Positions 4,759-6,467 of a stretch of DNA of 6,467 bases are shown piece after piece. Under the pieces are notes generated by a model. That model was not told the DNA's origin and did no database searches. It saw only the letters and a program-made list of their open reading frames with translations. The stretch's first letter is position 1. Every line of letters starts with the position of its first letter. Location: the NCBI GenBank assembly GCA_031279525.1, contig JAITIH010000044.1, forward strand, positions 1 to 6,467, read 5' to 3'. Source of the DNA: Deltaproteobacteria bacterium (lineage in GTDB: Bacteria > Desulfobacterota > Desulfarculia > Adiutricales > Adiutricaceae). The position numbers were made by a program, and so were the translations under genes.

Positions 4759-6459
4759 TTACAACGTTTTAATCGTATCCAGAAGTTCAAACGCCTTCGC
4801 CTGGTGGGCATCCATTTCGCTTTGAACCTTGTAGGTAATTGGTGGAATATTTACTAATTTTAGCTCAACTATTGATTTAGTAATAGTACCAAATCTAGCA
4901 AATAGGCATTTAAAATTAGATAAATCGAATCCATGGATTGATTTTTTTATGTTTAACTTTTTAATTGCACTATCAGATTGCTTTGCAGTGGTAACCGGAT
5001 TATTTTTATCCTTTAAGTTAGACTCTTCATCTGTAAATATTAATGGCCTCCATGCTTCTTTCAGGTGCCATAATACATAATAGGCTAACATACATATAAA
5101 AAAATGAGTTTTAACTCGCTTGAATTCATAATGATATATTGGTCTTATGTGTAAATCTTTCATTTTAATCGATCTAAATGATCTTTCAACATTTTTTAGA
5201 TTTTTATACTCTCTAACAACATCATCAGATCTAATAGTATCATTGTTAAGTGAAGTTATGATTAAGTAAATACCATCAAGAATATTTTCTGAATTGATAC
5301 TTTGTAAATTATGCGTATAAATAAAACTTGTATTAGTAATTTCAAGAATAAAATGTTTTTTCATTTTAAAATTATCTATTACTCTGTCAATAGCTAAACT
5401 AATCTTATCTTGACCTTTTAAGCGACCGGTATCGACTCGTTTTTTAATCTTTTCAAGAACTTCATCTGTTTTTTCAAGCAATTTTAGTCTAACTTCCGTT
5501 CGCTTTTTCGCCAAGGCCGGGTTGCGACAAAATATCAATCTCTCACCAGGATAATCATCTGGCGCATGAATTTCCAATATATTTCTCTCATCAAAAAGAG
5601 AAGGCTGGACTATATTATCTTTAACTAGTGACTTAATGCTAATAGTTTTTAAAGCTGAAATCCAATCTATCCCTTTCATACCTTTTAATATTTCTATATT
5701 TTTTGAAACCATCATTCCACTGTCGCCAACAATAATTAGTTTGTTTAGGTTAAATTCATTTCTAATTTTTTCAACTACAGGGCAAAATGATATAGAATCA
5801 GTTATATTTCCAGGATATACCTCTATGCTTACTGGGCGGCCTTGGCGATCAGTCAGCAATCCAAAGTTAATTTGAACTTTTCCCCGTTTCTTGTCACGAC
5901 TATACCCATACATCGCTAATTCGCAGCCCCCTCCTTCCAAATAGCTCGACGACAAGTCATATATGGCCGAGCCTCCCTCCTCAAGGTGCCTTTGGGCCAA
6001 CTTTGTCTCGATGGAGCCTTGTTTTTGGTAGAGCCAGTCCATAGCGGCGTAGAGGTCGTCTTCGTCGGCGTCCTCAAGTCCAAGCTCATCAACCAGTGTG
6101 GTAGTCTTCCACCAGCTTACGGTGGACAGCTTACTTTTGGGCCTTATGATCCGGTTGACGATCATCGCCAAAACTAAATTTCTCTCCTGGCATTCGTTAC
6201 TACTAATTATCTCCTCAAGTCCCAACTCTCTTATTACCTTCAACGCCACCATCACTTGGCCATGGATCAGATTGTCGTTTATTGTGGGGGGGAAGCCCGG
6301 CAACAGGGCTTGAGGGGGCGCCGCGGCGCCATCCGCGCTTTGGCGTTGAGACGCTTCAAGCGTTGGGGATTGAACATCCTCACCCTTTAATGCCTTGCGG
6401 ATTAGCTCAATGACGTTGTCGGGGAGATGAGAGAGGTTTGCCAGGGTCTTCTTTTTCAC
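4759..6459 (-). CDS. IS1634-family (IS4 group) DDE transposase
   Basis: This 566-residue transposase cuts and moves its insertion sequence. The N-terminal part shows the usual LANLSHLPDNVIELIRKALKG and the HGQVMVALKVIRELGL block. The RNase H-like core follows: first Asp in YDLSSSY (D168), YGYSRDKKRGKVQ (184-196), second Asp in IVGDSGM (D246), and Glu in VERSFRSIK (E425). Y418, E425 and K432 fit the IS4 Y-x2-R-x3-E-x6-K signature, with Leu instead of Arg at 421. The chain appears full-length with no internal stop or frameshift, so it could be active. GTG at 6459 is the first start in frame inside the window. The frame stays open to the edge and only GGGAAG abuts the GTG, so the true start may be outside. 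Base composition is mosaic: codons 1-195 are GC-rich and most of the rest is AT-rich. Confidence 0.92.
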   Translation of the reverse strand: MKKKTLANLSHLPDNVIELIRKALKGEDVQSPTLEASQRQSADGAAAPPQALLPGFPPTINDNLIHGQVMVALKVIRELGLEEIISSNECQERNLVLAMIVNRIIRPKSKLSTVSWWKTTTLVDELGLEDADEDDLYAAMDWLYQKQGSIETKLAQRHLEEGGSAIYDLSSSYLEGGGCELAMYGYSRDKKRGKVQINFGLLTDRQGRPVSIEVYPGNITDSISFCPVVEKIRNEFNLNKLIIVGDSGMMVSKNIEILKGMKGIDWISALKTISIKSLVKDNIVQPSLFDERNILEIHAPDDYPGERLIFCRNPALAKKRTEVRLKLLEKTDEVLEKIKKRVDTGRLKGQDKISLAIDRVIDNFKMKKHFILEITNTSFIYTHNLQSINSENILDGIYLIITSLNNDTIRSDDVVREYKNLKNVERSFRSIKMKDLHIRPIYHYEFKRVKTHFFICMLAYYVLWHLKEAWRPLIFTDEESNLKDKNNPVTTAKQSDSAIKKLNIKKSIHGFDLSNFKCLFARFGTITKSIVELKLVNIPPITYKVQSEMDAHQAKAFELLDTIKTL

Positions 6460-6467
6460 CTTCCCAT
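4759..6467 (-). mobile_element. IS1634-family insertion sequence, incomplete at the right edge
   Basis: The coordinates give the minimum extent, defined by the transposase gene and the window edge. The transposase-3' end of the element must lie between the importer operon and 4758, probably within the AT-rich stretch. The transposase-5' end, its terminal inverted repeat and the second target-site duplication lie beyond 6467. The element is convergent with the importer operon and has not interrupted it. The terminator at 4501-4525 may have served the gene that originally followed the operon before the insertion. Confidence 0.8.

Overview
The window looks like a chromosomal segment of a GC-rich bacterium. 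By eye the plus-strand genes are about 60% GC, and the gaps between genes are richer in AT. The organism is probably a diderm: the transporter's binding protein has an ordinary signal peptide and no lipobox cysteine, whereas Gram-positive binding proteins are usually lipoproteins. Leucine is encoded by TTA and CTA as well as CTG, which is unusual at this GC content. I cannot name a species. A Desulfobacterota-like or other proteobacterial source is only a guess from overall feel.

Layout. (1) 1-28: the probable first nine codons of a gene on the minus strand that runs off the left edge. (2) 29-445: a 417-base non-coding divergent region with a near-identical direct repeat, an isolated TTGACA, hairpins, and a plus-strand terminator-like hairpin at 356-393. 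(3) 446-1792: rsmB, a 16S rRNA cytosine-C5 methyltransferase with a TTG start. (4) 1793-1931: a gap almost filled by a nested inverted repeat (1801-1891). (5) 1932-4502: a complete three-gene ABC importer of the NitT/TauT (NMT1/SsuA-like) type, in the order binding protein, ATPase, permease. Spacing is 4 bases between the first two genes, and the last two overlap by 4 bases. (6) 4503-4758: a convergent intergenic stretch with a good minus-strand terminator touching the permease stop codon. (7) 4759-6459, minus strand: a full-length IS1634-type DDE transposase. The distal end of its insertion sequence lies beyond the right edge.

How it works together. The importer is a self-contained operon: a periplasmic binding protein, a membrane permease (one gene, expected to dimerise) and a cytoplasmic ATPase (expected to dimerise). 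Its substrate cannot be read from the sequence. RsmB is housekeeping and probably unrelated in function. The insertion sequence points toward the importer, and the minus-strand terminator is placed to stop its transcripts from running antisense into the operon.

I found no sign of an undescribed multi-gene system. The most worthwhile anomalies are the nested inverted repeat between rsmB and the importer, the mosaic base composition of the transposase gene, the stacked hairpins and terminator in the rsmB leader, and a seven-residue duplication-like insertion in the permease's ATPase-docking loop.
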